Source: Paraburkholderia kirstenboschensis
Lineage (GTDB): Bacteria > Pseudomonadota > Gammaproteobacteria > Burkholderiales > Burkholderiaceae
Direction: 5' to 3'
Length of the DNA stretch: 64,000 bases
Assembly: GCF_904848585.1 (NCBI RefSeq)
Contig: NZ_CAJHCR010000010.1
Span: 186,001-250,000 of the forward strand
Shown here: positions 23,890-32,329 of the stretch, piece by piece
Layout of the letters: the number at the start of each line of letters is the position of its first letter
Numbering within the stretch: the first letter of the stretch is position 1
Translations under genes and position numbers: made by a program
The notes under the pieces: model-generated
The model's input: only the letters and a program-made list of their open reading frames with translations
Databases searched by the model: none
What the model was told of the DNA's origin: nothing

Positions 23890-26076
23890 TTAGGCCCCCT
23901 GTTGAGGTTGAGCGGGCAAAGAAAAACCCGCGCTCGGCGGGTTCGGTTGGGACTGCGGTTGCTGCTGCGATGGATCGGGCGGCGTACCGCTCGGCATCGG
24001 CTGGATCTGGCTCGGGTCTCCGGTACGCAGCGTCTCGGTAACCAGATGCGCAGCGATCGCAGCAATGAGTTCCGGCGCCATGTCAGGCGCGATAGCCTTC
24101 AGGCGATCGGTTTCCGCCTTGTAAATGTCGATGTTGACGTGCGCATCCTCGCGCGCTTCCGTCTGCTGCTTGCTCTGGAGCATCGCTGACATGTACTCGA
24201 TCATCTGGCCCATATGCTGGATCTTCTGCTCCATATCCTGCTCTGTCGGCGTCGGGCCTTCACCGAGGATCGCCGCGGGAATCGTGCGATGCAGACGCTC
24301 GGCTACTTCTTCGGCCATCGGGAAGTCCGCGGCCTTGAACAGCAGATCGCCTGCGACCTTCATCAGGTCCTGATCCTGCGACATGATCTGCGTGAGCGCG
24401 TGGAACGCTTCCTGACGGCGCGTTTCGTAGCTTGGTCCAACCTCAACCGTCACATCGTAGCGGCCGATACCGGGGTTGTAGATAAGTTGCGCAGCCTGCG
24501 CGGCGCTCAGCTTCGAGTTATCGGCAGGTGCCTGCTGCGCGTTGCCCTGCGCGTCGCCCACGGCATGCGGCTGCTCAGGATTGATCTGTGCGAAGTCCTC
24601 GCTGCCGTCCTCGCCGACGATCCGAACCACGCGCTGCGTGTCGTAAATCTTCGGGATCAGGTCGACCATGATGCGGCCGGTGTAGCGGATCGCTCGAGCA
24701 ACGTTGTCGATGAAGTGATACGTGGCCTTGTCGCCCTGCCGCTGGCGTGCGGCGATCGCAACACCCGCATCAGCGTTCGACGGCGCGCCGAACTGCTCCT
24801 GATACTGGCCCGAGGTCATCATCAGTTCCTGCTGCGCCGTTTGCATGGCTTGCAGGTACGCAGAAGCGCCTACAGGAGGCTGCTCGCGCTGCGGACGGGG
24901 AATCGGGTTGCCGTTCTCGTCGAGGCTGTTGAAAGGCAGATACGCCTTGTTATCCTTGTTCGCGTTCGCCCACTCGTCCTCATAACCCTCGATCGCCTCA
25001 GCGGGCGCGACATAAGGCGTCTTGGTCTGCAACGCGATGTATTCGACGTTGGCCGACGTCATGTAGTTGTACATGCGCTGGCCGTCTTTCATGTTGCGCG
25101 TGTGGCCTTTGCGCTCAACCTTGCCGTTGATGACGATCTCTTCGCCCACCACGCGCACGATTGGCAGATAGCGGCCCGGCCATTCCTTACGGTCGATGAT
25201 CTTGTCGCCGGCGATCTTGAACCACTCGAAATGCGGCTCAGTGACGCCGCGCTTCTTCACGCTATCGTCATCCTGCAACGCTTTGCGCTCTTTCTCGTCC
25301 TCGACGTCTGACAGCTTCATCGGCCCGCGCGTCGGATGGTTGATCAGCGTGTCGGTCTCCTCGGCGCGGCGGAAGTATTCGCACACGCGCACGTGATCTT
25401 TCTCAAGCCACGGATCGCCGGTCGCTTCCATCGGGAACGAGACGCTTGCCGGGTCTGCCTCCGGATACATCGCCTCGTATTCGTCCTTCGGCACGTCCTC
25501 GAACACGAAGCCGAACTTGGCGTCAGCGCCGTCAGCCGACTGAATATCCGGGTCCAGATAGACGCTCAGCGGATCCTTGACACGACGGATGAAGATTTCC
25601 TGCTCGAACGAGCCATCGTGCGCATAGTCAGTGATCACACGCCAGTACCCGAGGCCGCCCTGAACGGCAAACTCGGTCGCCGTGTCATAGGCAATCTCGG
25701 CGTGCGAGTTGTATTCGACGTGACGCATGATGCCGTCCAGAATCTTCGCGATCTGGATATCCGCCTGTCCGTCGATCGGCAGCGTCTTGATGCTCGGCTT
25801 GTTCTGCTTCGCGTCGTTGATGATCTGGAGGTTGTGCTGTCGCACCTTGTTGATCGTGAGGCACGGGCGCGCGTCGCCGTCGCGAGACTGGCGAATCCGG
25901 TCTGGCCATTGCCAGTTGTTATCCGGGTCGCCGTTCGCAAACTTCATGTCCTCGACGAACAGCTTGCGGAAGTTTTCCTCGGCGTCCTGGCAACGGTCGA
26001 ACCTATCCTTAGCTTCCTTGACGATCGGGTCCAGCCCGCTCGCCTCAGCGTCGTCGGATTTGCGTTTACGTGCCAT
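23890..26076 (-). CDS. Portal protein, P22-like
   Basis: 728 residues, matching P22 portal (725). The start region IVKEAKDRFDRCQDAEENFR, the motif DPDNNWQWPDRIRQSRD-GDARPCLTINKV, the segment AVQGGLGYWRVITDYAHDG and DPLSVYLDPDIQSADGAD are typical. The C-terminal part (about 640-728) is helical, then Gln/Pro-rich, as expected for the portal barrel and tail. The dodecamer forms the DNA entry vertex. It directly follows a small gene and terminase. Confidence 0.88.
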   Translation of the reverse strand: MARKRKSDDAEASGLDPIVKEAKDRFDRCQDAEENFRKLFVEDMKFANGDPDNNWQWPDRIRQSRDGDARPCLTINKVRQHNLQIINDAKQNKPSIKTLPIDGQADIQIAKILDGIMRHVEYNSHAEIAYDTATEFAVQGGLGYWRVITDYAHDGSFEQEIFIRRVKDPLSVYLDPDIQSADGADAKFGFVFEDVPKDEYEAMYPEADPASVSFPMEATGDPWLEKDHVRVCEYFRRAEETDTLINHPTRGPMKLSDVEDEKERKALQDDDSVKKRGVTEPHFEWFKIAGDKIIDRKEWPGRYLPIVRVVGEEIVINGKVERKGHTRNMKDGQRMYNYMTSANVEYIALQTKTPYVAPAEAIEGYEDEWANANKDNKAYLPFNSLDENGNPIPRPQREQPPVGASAYLQAMQTAQQELMMTSGQYQEQFGAPSNADAGVAIAARQRQGDKATYHFIDNVARAIRYTGRIMVDLIPKIYDTQRVVRIVGEDGSEDFAQINPEQPHAVGDAQGNAQQAPADNSKLSAAQAAQLIYNPGIGRYDVTVEVGPSYETRRQEAFHALTQIMSQDQDLMKVAGDLLFKAADFPMAEEVAERLHRTIPAAILGEGPTPTEQDMEQKIQHMGQMIEYMSAMLQSKQQTEAREDAHVNIDIYKAETDRLKAIAPDMAPELIAAIAAHLVTETLRTGDPSQIQPMPSGTPPDPSQQQPQSQPNPPSAGFSLPAQPQQGA

Positions 26077-26283
26077 TTAGCCTGCCTTCCGGATGCGCGA
26101 CAAATTCGCCTCTGCAACCTGTGCGCGCTTTTCGCCGTGAGGAAACGACCAGTCGCCAATGCACTCAACCTCCGTCATCCGGTCATCACGACCGTTTCCG
26201 ACTACCAACACCTGTCGATTGATGAGGTCAGGCATTCCCGATCGGACGACATATAACGTCTCGCCTTGTGCGTATTGACTCAT
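26077..26283 (-). CDS. Small phage protein between terminase and portal
   Basis: 68 residues, MSQYAQGETLYVVRSGMPDL with the later GDWSFPHGEKRAQVAEANLS. Beta-rich N-terminal part; no family recognised. ATG 26283 is 3 bp after the terminase stop; it ends one base before portal. Confidence 0.6.
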   Translation of the reverse strand: MSQYAQGETLYVVRSGMPDLINRQVLVVGNGRDDRMTEVECIGDWSFPHGEKRAQVAEANLSRIRKAG

Positions 26284-26285
26284 GA

Positions 26286-27614
26286 TTAGCTCATCCATCC
26301 GCCAGCGCCACCTGATGGGCTACGGACAACGGGTTTAGGTTTCGGAGGGGTCGGCTCTTCCCATATGACGCAACCGAGGCCAAATCCATCGGCGCCATGG
26401 CTGGCCCAATCGTGCTCTGGACCAAGCCCAATGCCGCGCGCCTGATCGCGCTTTTCGTGATACCAGCCGAGCGCGTCACGGCCTTTTTCAGTCGTCTCTG
26501 CGTTAAAGCGGATCTGCGGGAAAAGCACGCGCGCACGCTCGATACGCTGCATCGCTGCGCCTTTGCCCTGATTGGGTACCACCGTCACCTTGTATCCAGC
26601 GGCCTTCAACGCGGACTGATACGAGACGTCATAAACCTTGTCCTGCGTCGATCCATCATGCGGCAACCAGAACTGCGCGCGATCAGGCGTGTAACCCTCG
26701 GCCCGACACCACGCTACGTGCGCATCGACTGGCTGACCGACTACCTCGTAGTAATTCACGATCCGGATCTCGCGCCCGATGAACTGCATCGCCCAGATCA
26801 CGAACGCATCAGCACGTGCGCCTGTCCCGCCGATGTCGCAGATAAGGCGAATCGTCATCAGTGGGTCGGCCGGGAAAAAGCCGATTCGGCCCTGCTCTTT
26901 CGCCGCGGCCAGGTGCTTCGTGAAGTACGCTCCTTCGAGCGCGGTCACATACCCGCCTTCCCATATGTGATCGCACTGTTCCGGCCGCTCGTCGAGATCA
27001 GTCTGACGGTCGCGCTGCAGCTTTCGCGGAAACTTTGGGTTGTCGCGCCAATTAAGCTCGACCACCTTCACGCGAGGGCTCTCGGTGTACCTGAAGCGCT
27101 TTTCGACCGCCGCCGTCTTCCGCTTCGGGTTCCACGTCACCCACAGCTCAGCGTTCCAGTCGTCGCCCTCTTCCCGGAGCGTCGGTATCAGCGTGGTGAA
27201 CGCTTCATCGGTTACCGGCTCGGCCTCATCGACCCAACACAGCAAGATCCGACCTTTCGACTTGACCGACGCGATGTTCCGATCAAGACCAGAGAACGCG
27301 AACGAAATCCGTCCGTCACGACTCTTGATGTACTTTTCACCAATCTCGTAATACGCGGCCAGAAACGGCTCCTCTTCAATCGCCCGCTTCACTTCCTCGA
27401 GCGAGGAGTCTTCAAGCGAGTTCATGAACTGCCGGGCGCAAAGCAAAATTCCTGTGATTCCTGCGGTACCGTAGATGTACCCACGCACCGCAGCCATCTT
27501 TGCGAAGCTGCGCGTCTTGGCCGAACCACGACCGCCGTATGCCCCGCGTACGTCCGCTTCTCCAGCAAATACCGGAATCAGCTTGCGCGGAAGATCAATT
27601 TGCGCCGTTGTCAT
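26286..27614 (-). CDS. Terminase large subunit
   Basis: 442 residues. N-terminal ATPase: Walker A AYGGRGSAKTRSFAKMA (residues about 25-41), Walker B RILLCWVDEAEPVTDEAF, and the coupling motif LWVTWNPKRKTA. C-terminal nuclease: acidic residues in IRLICDIGGTGARADAFVIW, then HDGSTQD and DGFGLGCVIWEE. It is the packaging motor and headful nuclease. It overlaps the small subunit by 20 bp. Confidence 0.9.
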   Translation of the reverse strand: MTTAQIDLPRKLIPVFAGEADVRGAYGGRGSAKTRSFAKMAAVRGYIYGTAGITGILLCARQFMNSLEDSSLEEVKRAIEEEPFLAAYYEIGEKYIKSRDGRISFAFSGLDRNIASVKSKGRILLCWVDEAEPVTDEAFTTLIPTLREEGDDWNAELWVTWNPKRKTAAVEKRFRYTESPRVKVVELNWRDNPKFPRKLQRDRQTDLDERPEQCDHIWEGGYVTALEGAYFTKHLAAAKEQGRIGFFPADPLMTIRLICDIGGTGARADAFVIWAMQFIGREIRIVNYYEVVGQPVDAHVAWCRAEGYTPDRAQFWLPHDGSTQDKVYDVSYQSALKAAGYKVTVVPNQGKGAAMQRIERARVLFPQIRFNAETTEKGRDALGWYHEKRDQARGIGLGPEHDWASHGADGFGLGCVIWEEPTPPKPKPVVRSPSGGAGGWMS

Positions 27615-28191
27615 CCATTGGCACCAGTTCCACGCGCCTGACGTCCGTCGACGGATCGCGCGGCTTGTTCAGTTCCTTCACGGTTTCTTTATTCGCGTTC
27701 AGCAGATTGACTGCAATCTCGCTCGACTCGTTCGCCATCTTCGTGAGCACCGCAATACCCTTCAGCGTTTCAATGCCGGCTTGGTCGAGGGGCTTAGCGT
27801 CATCGATCTCAGAGACCTTCATGTGCGCGATGCCCGACAGCCGGTGAGCAGTCGCAGCACCGTATTCCGCAGCAGACGCCAGATGGCCACTAATGTTCAT
27901 CAGCTTCTGCGCCAAGTCGCTCACGATCTGCTGTCGCGAAATCGGCAGCGCGGATATTTCCGCGGATATTTCACGCACGGCCTTATCAGCGTTGAGTTTC
28001 GCATCCGCCAGTTCCCGTAAGCTTTTCGCGGACTTTTCGTCTGCGGACTTTTGCGGATTTATCTTGCGGCGAATCGCAGCCTCGTCAACGCTGAACTCCT
28101 TGGCAAGAGATCGGACGGATTCACCATCGACGAGATGGCGCCGTTCGATCTCTACCCATTGTTCTGGCGTGAGCGAAGACTTGCGACCCAT
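27595..28191 (-). CDS. Terminase small subunit
   Basis: 198 residues. The N-terminal helix-turn-helix SLTPEQWVEIERRHLVDGES-VRSLAKEFSVDEAAIRRKI is a DNA-binding domain. The rest is helical and would oligomerise (ISALPISRQQIVSDLAQKLM). It precedes and overlaps the large subunit, as expected of the DNA-recognition subunit that finds the pac site. Confidence 0.75.
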   Translation of the reverse strand: MGRKSSLTPEQWVEIERRHLVDGESVRSLAKEFSVDEAAIRRKINPQKSADEKSAKSLRELADAKLNADKAVREISAEISALPISRQQIVSDLAQKLMNISGHLASAAEYGAATAHRLSGIAHMKVSEIDDAKPLDQAGIETLKGIAVLTKMANESSEIAVNLLNANKETVKELNKPRDPSTDVRRVELVPMDDNGAN

Positions 28192-28206
28192 CTTTCAAGT
28201 GGCCGT

Positions 28207-28614
28207 TTAGAGAACAGCCTGGATATGCCCGAGGATCTGCTCGAACTCATCGATCACGATCCGCTCGCCGTTCTTGAGCTTGGAGTGCATCGCTGCGAGC
28301 TTGTGCGCGAGCAGCATCAGGTGCGATTCGCGCGGCAGCGGTTCGGACTCAGCCTCGGCGACGGGCTCGGCCAGCACCGGCGCATCAATGACCGGCGACG
28401 CGTTCAACAGCACGTTGCCCGTAACGGCAGGCTTAGCAGCACCAGCGGGCGACGTGCCCGCATCGGCGTTTCCCGCTTCAACCGCGACCTGTAGAACAGC
28501 CGGTGTCTGCGAAACAGCAGGCTCCGCAGGCACATCGGGTGCGATCTGCTGCGGCTCGGTGCTGCTCGGCGCTGCATCGTTCAGGCTTGCTGCTTCTGCA
28601 ATCGGATCGCTCAT
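28207..28614 (-). CDS. Hypothetical phage protein, Ala/Pro-rich
   Basis: 135 residues from ATG 28614 (MSDPIAEAASLNDAAPSSTE). The first 90 residues are disordered Ala/Pro/Glu-rich; the C-terminal 45 residues (ESHLMLLAHKLAAMHSKLKN, then GERIVIDEFEQILGHIQ) form a likely helix pair. Lies just upstream of the small terminase. No family recognised. Confidence 0.6.
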   Translation of the reverse strand: MSDPIAEAASLNDAAPSSTEPQQIAPDVPAEPAVSQTPAVLQVAVEAGNADAGTSPAGAAKPAVTGNVLLNASPVIDAPVLAEPVAEAESEPLPRESHLMLLAHKLAAMHSKLKNGERIVIDEFEQILGHIQAVL

Positions 28615-28748
28615 GATCTGCTCCAAGGGTTGAAGGTGCTACGACATGCGCCCTACGAGTTCCGGCAAGCCGGCGGAGGTCGGGCTTCCAGAACATTCGT
28701 AGCTGCCGCGGTTAGCGCACTCACGGCTTGCGAAGACGGCGTTTAAAC

Positions 28749-28774
28749 GAAAAAACCGCCCTAAGGCGGTTTTG
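28749..28774 (-). terminator. Intrinsic terminator, roughly bidirectional
   Basis: AAACCGCC (28753-28760) pairs with GGCGGTTT (28765-28772) across a 4-nt loop; the minus strand continues with T residues. It separates the gene at 28800 from the terminase operon. Confidence 0.75.
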
Positions 28775-28799
28775 TGTTAGTGAGAACGTCGTCTCCGAA

Positions 28800-29150
28800 T
28801 CAGATCGCCGACGCCCAACCCTTAATCTTTTGATACGCAGTCATACCCGCCTGATACTTCCCAGCCACTGTCGATTGACGATTCTGCAGGCCAATGCCGC
28901 CGTCCGGATCATTCGCCAATTCCGTAGCGAGACGCGTGAACTCATCCCAGACTGCGAGCATGTCGAGAGCCGCGTTTTTTGCGACAGATACCTGATCAAG
29001 GGTAAGGTCCGACTTCAACGAAACGATGTCCGTAAGAACCGCAGACTGTCGTTCAATGCGGGCGATTGCGTCAGATGCGTACTGGGCAATCACTGCGTTA
29101 TTTCGCGTAAACGAATCTTTAATATGTGCTTCTGCTGTTGCAATATCCAT
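28800..29150 (-). CDS. Hypothetical phage protein, helical
   Basis: 116 residues, predicted all-helical (MDIATAEAHIKDSFTRNNAV, LAVWDEFTRLATELANDPDG). Single gene ending just before a terminator. No family recognised. Confidence 0.6.
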   Translation of the reverse strand: MDIATAEAHIKDSFTRNNAVIAQYASDAIARIERQSAVLTDIVSLKSDLTLDQVSVAKNAALDMLAVWDEFTRLATELANDPDGGIGLQNRQSTVAGKYQAGMTAYQKIKGWASAI

Positions 29151-29321
29151 GAGGCTCCTCGAAAGGTTTCTGTTATCAACGCCAGATCGAATCCAGCGCC
29201 GGAATTATCACAGAAACCGCTCTCAATGGTTGGATTGCCATCGTGAAGAGCGGCCGTAACGGCCTCATAAGGATGCCGACCTACTCCTCCCGATCGAGAT
29301 AGCCCATCGTGAAACCGCCAT

Positions 29322-29474
29322 TTATGCTGCGGACTTCGGCTGACCCAAAATCTCTCGCAACTCATCGAGTCGATTTATCAGCGATGCCTTAAGCGCGGCG
29401 TCCATAGCGCGCACGTGCGTGATGTCCCGTTCCAGCGAATCGACAATCCGCTGACCGTCCGGCGGGCTATCCAT
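29322..29474 (-). CDS. Small hypothetical phage protein
   Basis: 50 residues, MDSPPDGQRIVDSLERDITH then VRAMDAALKASLINRLDELR. Helical. GGA lies about 9 nt upstream of the ATG. An in-frame extension to 29579 crosses the start region of the opposite-strand gene and lacks protein-like composition at its N-terminus. Confidence 0.45.
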   Translation of the reverse strand: MDSPPDGQRIVDSLERDITHVRAMDAALKASLINRLDELREILGQPKSAA

Positions 29475-29521
29475 GTAATATTCCAGAGCCGGATAGGCCG
29501 GCACACAAAAGGAGAATCGAG

Positions 29522-29734
29522 ATGTCGAACGGTGGACCCGCTTTCCCAGTCCCAGAAATCTCAGCCAATGGACCGTCAAGACCCGTACAGGCTGCGGGCA
29601 TAACTATCCGCGACTACTTCGCAGCAGCCGCTTTGCAGGGCATTCTGTCTGGCGATCAGGGTGGAAACTTCGACGCAAGTAACGTGCGCGTCGCATATCT
29701 ATATGCCGACGAGATGATGAGACGGCGCGGGTAA
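29522..29734 (+). CDS. Small conserved phage protein
   Basis: 70 residues: MSNGGPAFPVPEISANGPSR, then GITIRDYFAAAALQGILSGD and VAYLYADEMMRRRG. The GGPAFP start and IRDYFAAAALQG motif belong to a common small phage protein of unknown function. A good AAGGAG is 9 nt upstream. It runs against the late operon direction and is divergent from the gene at 29322. Confidence 0.75.
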   Translation: MSNGGPAFPVPEISANGPSRPVQAAGITIRDYFAAAALQGILSGDQGGNFDASNVRVAYLYADEMMRRRG

Positions 29735-29740
29735 AAGCAC

Positions 29741-29772
29741 AAAGCCCGCTTTGCTTTCGCTCGGCGGGCTTC
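29741..29772. terminator. Hairpin after the 29522 gene
   Basis: AGCCCGC (29743-29749) pairs with GCGGGCT (29764-29770). T runs are short on both strands, so terminator strength is doubtful. Confidence 0.5.
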
Positions 29773-29823
29773 AGAGACAGTTTTCGAGACTGCCTATAAG
29801 CTACAGATTTTAATGCAGACTGT

Positions 29824-30249
29824 TCAATCAACGCACGAACTATTTTGCTCAACATTTCTTGAACACTGCGCACTCATAGTCTCTTGTGCTTTCTTTAGCG
29901 CTTTGCTCATCCTGATTGCGTCCTGGGCAAATCTTCGAGCCCGGTTATAGACGGTGCCGCGGGCGCACTTCAGTTCAGCGGCGACCTGCTTGATCTTCGC
30001 GTCGTACCAGTAAACGCCAAGGAAGCATGCGGCCTCTTCCGATCGTCCCTCTTCGTCGAACAGGCCATGCAACGCCGAGTTGAAGAATGGCATCTCAGCA
30101 TCGAGCCGCGCATCCGTTTCGCGCACCGCCGATCGTCGAGGCTGCAGCCTTGCCAGAATATTCAGCTTACCTGCCGGCACGTACAGACGGCGTGTCTGAC
30201 TCCACCACAGCCAACGGTCGCAGTATGCATCGATTTGCTGTTCTGTCAT
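29824..30249 (-). CDS. Putative late-gene regulator (Q/RinA/ArpU-like)
   Basis: 141 residues from ATG 30249. MTEQQIDAYCDRWLWWSQTR and LYVPAGKLNILARLQPRRS begin it; then LFDEEGRSEEAACFLGVYWY and a C-terminal sigma-4-like helix-turn-helix DAKIKQVAAELKCARGTVYN. This architecture resembles phage late activators of the antitermination Q or RinA/ArpU type. Its place at the head of the leftward late operon, and several terminators within that operon, support a role in antitermination. Family assignment is by pattern only. Confidence 0.5.
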   Translation of the reverse strand: MTEQQIDAYCDRWLWWSQTRRLYVPAGKLNILARLQPRRSAVRETDARLDAEMPFFNSALHGLFDEEGRSEEAACFLGVYWYDAKIKQVAAELKCARGTVYNRARRFAQDAIRMSKALKKAQETMSAQCSRNVEQNSSCVD

Positions 30250-30294
30250 CCAAGTTTCTCTCAAGATTTTGTTGACGCTGCCGTTAGACCTTTC

Positions 30295-30501
30295 ATGAAC
30301 CTGAACATGACCATCCCCCAAGCCAAAGCAATCTTCGAATCCGCGAGCGCTGCCGCTGAAGCGAGCGTGGTCGCGCAGTTCGGAGAGTTCGACATCTTCA
30401 AACCGAGGCACTGCACCGCGTATGACGCAGCGCTGTTCGTCGTGCTGGAAGAACATTTCGGCGACATGACACTCCCGGAACTTCTAAGCATCGTCGGGTG
30501 A
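30295..30501 (+). CDS. Small hypothetical phage protein
   Basis: 68 residues, MNLNMTIPQAKAIFESASAA, later YDAALFVVLEEHFGDMTLPE. Acidic and helical, unlike a random frame. It diverges from the Q-like gene with 45 bp between starts. No clear ribosome binding site; ATG 30307 is the alternative start. Confidence 0.45.
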   Translation: MNLNMTIPQAKAIFESASAAAEASVVAQFGEFDIFKPRHCTAYDAALFVVLEEHFGDMTLPELLSIVG

Positions 30502-30772
30502 CATACAGGCGATAGGGCTTACGCAAATAACAACTTCCTGCGAATGATCTGATTCATGATTTCGCACAGTTCCTTCGCTCGGCGCCTGCGACAGTCAGAC
30601 GCGGCCCCACCTCGGGCAGCGGCTTCAGTATTTGCACGCGCAACCAATGGTGACGTCGACCCGGCTCGATATCTCCGGCTGCGTCATGGGTCTCGACAGG
30701 ACTTCGCAGATCAAACGCTATGTCGAGTTCTCGCGGTGAAGCTCTCGCTGTATGGGCACGGTGTATCCGCCA

Positions 30773-31150
30773 TCATTTGATCGATACATCAGGAACGATC
30801 GCTTCAGGCTTGAACGTTACTGCGTAGTGGTACACGCTGACGCTGGCCGGTTCAATCTGCTCGACAAAGTACGTCACGTTGTCTGACAGGCCAAGGAAGT
30901 GCTTCTTGTAGCTGTTGGGGCCCGTCTTGCATGTGACCGAAAGCTCCCGGCTCTTGTCCGCATTGCCGAGCGAGCACAGCCCTTCGATCTGCATCAGATA
31001 GCGATCCGTGATCCCATTGATGAATATGATCCGGCGCTCGATCTGAAAGTTGTCCGCCGCCTGGGACAGGTTATGCGACGCTACGTCGGCATCGTTGCTG
31101 CATGCGGCTAGCACAGTTAAACCCGCGAGCGCCAAAATGACCTTTTTCAT
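30773..31150 (-). CDS. Phage beta-sandwich lipoprotein
   Basis: 125 residues. The lipobox LTVLAACSND gives a lipoprotein with Cys17 as the acylated residue. FQIERRIIFINGITDRYLMQ, SLGNADKSRELSVTCKTGPN and KHFLGLSDNVTYFVEQIEPA are the conserved features of a small beta-sandwich lipoprotein found in many phages and prophages. Possible roles are superinfection exclusion or envelope change, not shown here. It precedes a stretch without genes (30502-30772). Confidence 0.75.
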   Translation of the reverse strand: MKKVILALAGLTVLAACSNDADVASHNLSQAADNFQIERRIIFINGITDRYLMQIEGLCSLGNADKSRELSVTCKTGPNSYKKHFLGLSDNVTYFVEQIEPASVSVYHYAVTFKPEAIVPDVSIK

Positions 31151-31191
31151 CGCGATTTTTGTCCGTAGCGAAAATGCGGGATTCTCCGCAG

Positions 31192-31416
31192 TTAAAACGT
31201 CGTCGGTTTGGCGATCGACCGGATCACCGCCATGAAGCCCTGCTGCAGGTTCGTCTTGCCGATTGCCAGCCAGCGCTTGTCGACCTCTGGAAGCGACTCG
31301 AGCGCTTCCAGTTCGACGCGGATGTCTTCTGCCATGTCCTTGATCGTGTTCATCGACGAGATCTCTTCCGGCGTGAGATCCCGGTAGCCCTTGATGTGTT
31401 GATGCTGGTTTTCCAT
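31192..31416 (-). CDS. Acb2-like protein (Acb2/Tad1 hairpin family), probable anti-CBASS
   Basis: 74 residues. The N-terminal HIKGYRDLTPEEISSMNTIK, a long central helix and the C-terminal VDKRWLAIGKTNLQQGFMAV followed by IRSIAKP match the pattern I know for Acb2, a phage protein that sequesters the cyclic oligonucleotide signals of CBASS defence: GYR.L...EI..MN.IK and RW..I..T..Q.G.MA..R..A.P. The usual length is 70-100 residues. AAAGGAGAG precedes the ATG. It lies between the lipoprotein and the antirepressor. No search could be run. Confidence 0.7.
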   Translation of the reverse strand: MENQHQHIKGYRDLTPEEISSMNTIKDMAEDIRVELEALESLPEVDKRWLAIGKTNLQQGFMAVIRSIAKPTTF

Positions 31417-31460
31417 CTGCTCTCCTTTTCCGCGCTTGGGAAACTTGGTTAAAGTTTGCT

Positions 31461-31495
31461 GTACGTTGTACTAATTAATATATTTTGAGACATGT
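31461..31495 (-). promoter_or_regulatory. AT-rich control region of the Acb2-like gene
   Basis: This region is far more AT-rich than its surroundings. It contains the imperfect palindrome GTACGTTGTAC (31461-31471) and TAATTA/TATATT words that could act as -10 elements for leftward transcription. No convincing -35 is visible. Confidence 0.35.
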
Positions 31496-31512
31496 AGTCC
31501 GCGCCACCGTGT

Positions 31513-32280
31513 TTAAGCTGCGTCGCGCCCAATCATTGAGGTAACTTCAGCCGACCATTTGATTTGCTGGATCGGGACGCCGCTGCCCTGCTTCTTTCCC
31601 GCGTCGAAGATTCGCGCAAAGCGCCGGCCAGTTTCAGTTAATTCCCAGCACGCACCGCCCTTCACCTGGAAGCCTGCCGCCGCCAGACGCAGATTCATGC
31701 TGCGGGCAGATGTGCCAACTCGCTTTCCAAGCTCGGTAGGCGTGAAATAGAGCGATTCCTGATTCTCGGCTACGAGATGGGTTTGCCCGAGCAATCCCAG
31801 CACATTCGTTCCGGTAAGGGATTGCACCGCCTGGTTGGCGCTGATCGCCGCGGCTTGCTTGTCGCACCCAATTAGGCGCGCAATTCGGAAGCACGGCTGG
31901 AAGAGTTTCGTGGCGTCGATGGTCTGGCTTACTGCAGACGTTTTCGATGATCCGAAAGAGCCAGTTTTGCGGATGGTCGGCAGCACATCGTGCGTAACCC
32001 ACCGCTTGAACCGCTTGGCCTCTTCCTTGGTGCTGCCGAGAATCAGCGCGTAGAGGCCTGATTCGTTGATATGGTTGATCCGTTGAACGCGACCGAGGTT
32101 GTCGATGCTCTCCATTTTCTGGAGGTCATCTTCGTCGACGTGCGATTTGATCGCTTGTGACGGGTTACCCAGTTCCAGCGCCTCGCACACATCCGCGGCG
32201 TTGAACCATGTATCCCCTTGCTTATCCGCGATGATGCGAATTTCTTTGTTTTCGAAGCTACGTGTGATGATGCTATTCAT
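31513..32280 (-). CDS. Phage antirepressor with Bro-N domain
   Basis: 255 residues from ATG 32280. The N-terminal Bro-N domain (about 5-110) has KEIRIIADKQGDTWFNAADV, then CEALELGNPSQAIKSHVDED, INESGLYALILGSTKEEAKR and the end RFKRWVTHDVLPTIRKTGSF. The C-terminal part (about 180-255) has LYFTPTELGKRVGTSARSMN...GACWELTETGRRFARIF, a KilA-C/Ant-like DNA-binding region. Such proteins inactivate repressors to start lytic growth. The gene follows the hairpin array on the same strand. Confidence 0.85.
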   Translation of the reverse strand: MNSIITRSFENKEIRIIADKQGDTWFNAADVCEALELGNPSQAIKSHVDEDDLQKMESIDNLGRVQRINHINESGLYALILGSTKEEAKRFKRWVTHDVLPTIRKTGSFGSSKTSAVSQTIDATKLFQPCFRIARLIGCDKQAAAISANQAVQSLTGTNVLGLLGQTHLVAENQESLYFTPTELGKRVGTSARSMNLRLAAAGFQVKGGACWELTETGRRFARIFDAGKKQGSGVPIQQIKWSAEVTSMIGRDAA

Positions 32281-32329
32281 TAAGACTCCTGTCAAGATAT
32301 GTTGAACAGTTAAATGAAGACTCAGTGGG

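Noticed and set aside
24214..25311. Rightward 365-codon frame opposite the portal gene
   Set aside because: The portal protein on the minus strand has clear family features; the other frame has the Arg/Leu/Val-rich look of an antisense shadow.
29090..29365. Leftward 91-codon frame upstream of the 28800 gene
   Set aside because: Overlaps two better supported genes in other frames and has no start signal.
30556..30780. Rightward frame of 74 codons in the prophage
   Set aside because: Composition is Arg/Ala-rich without structure or family; no ribosome binding site. The stretch 30502-30772 is left as gene-free.
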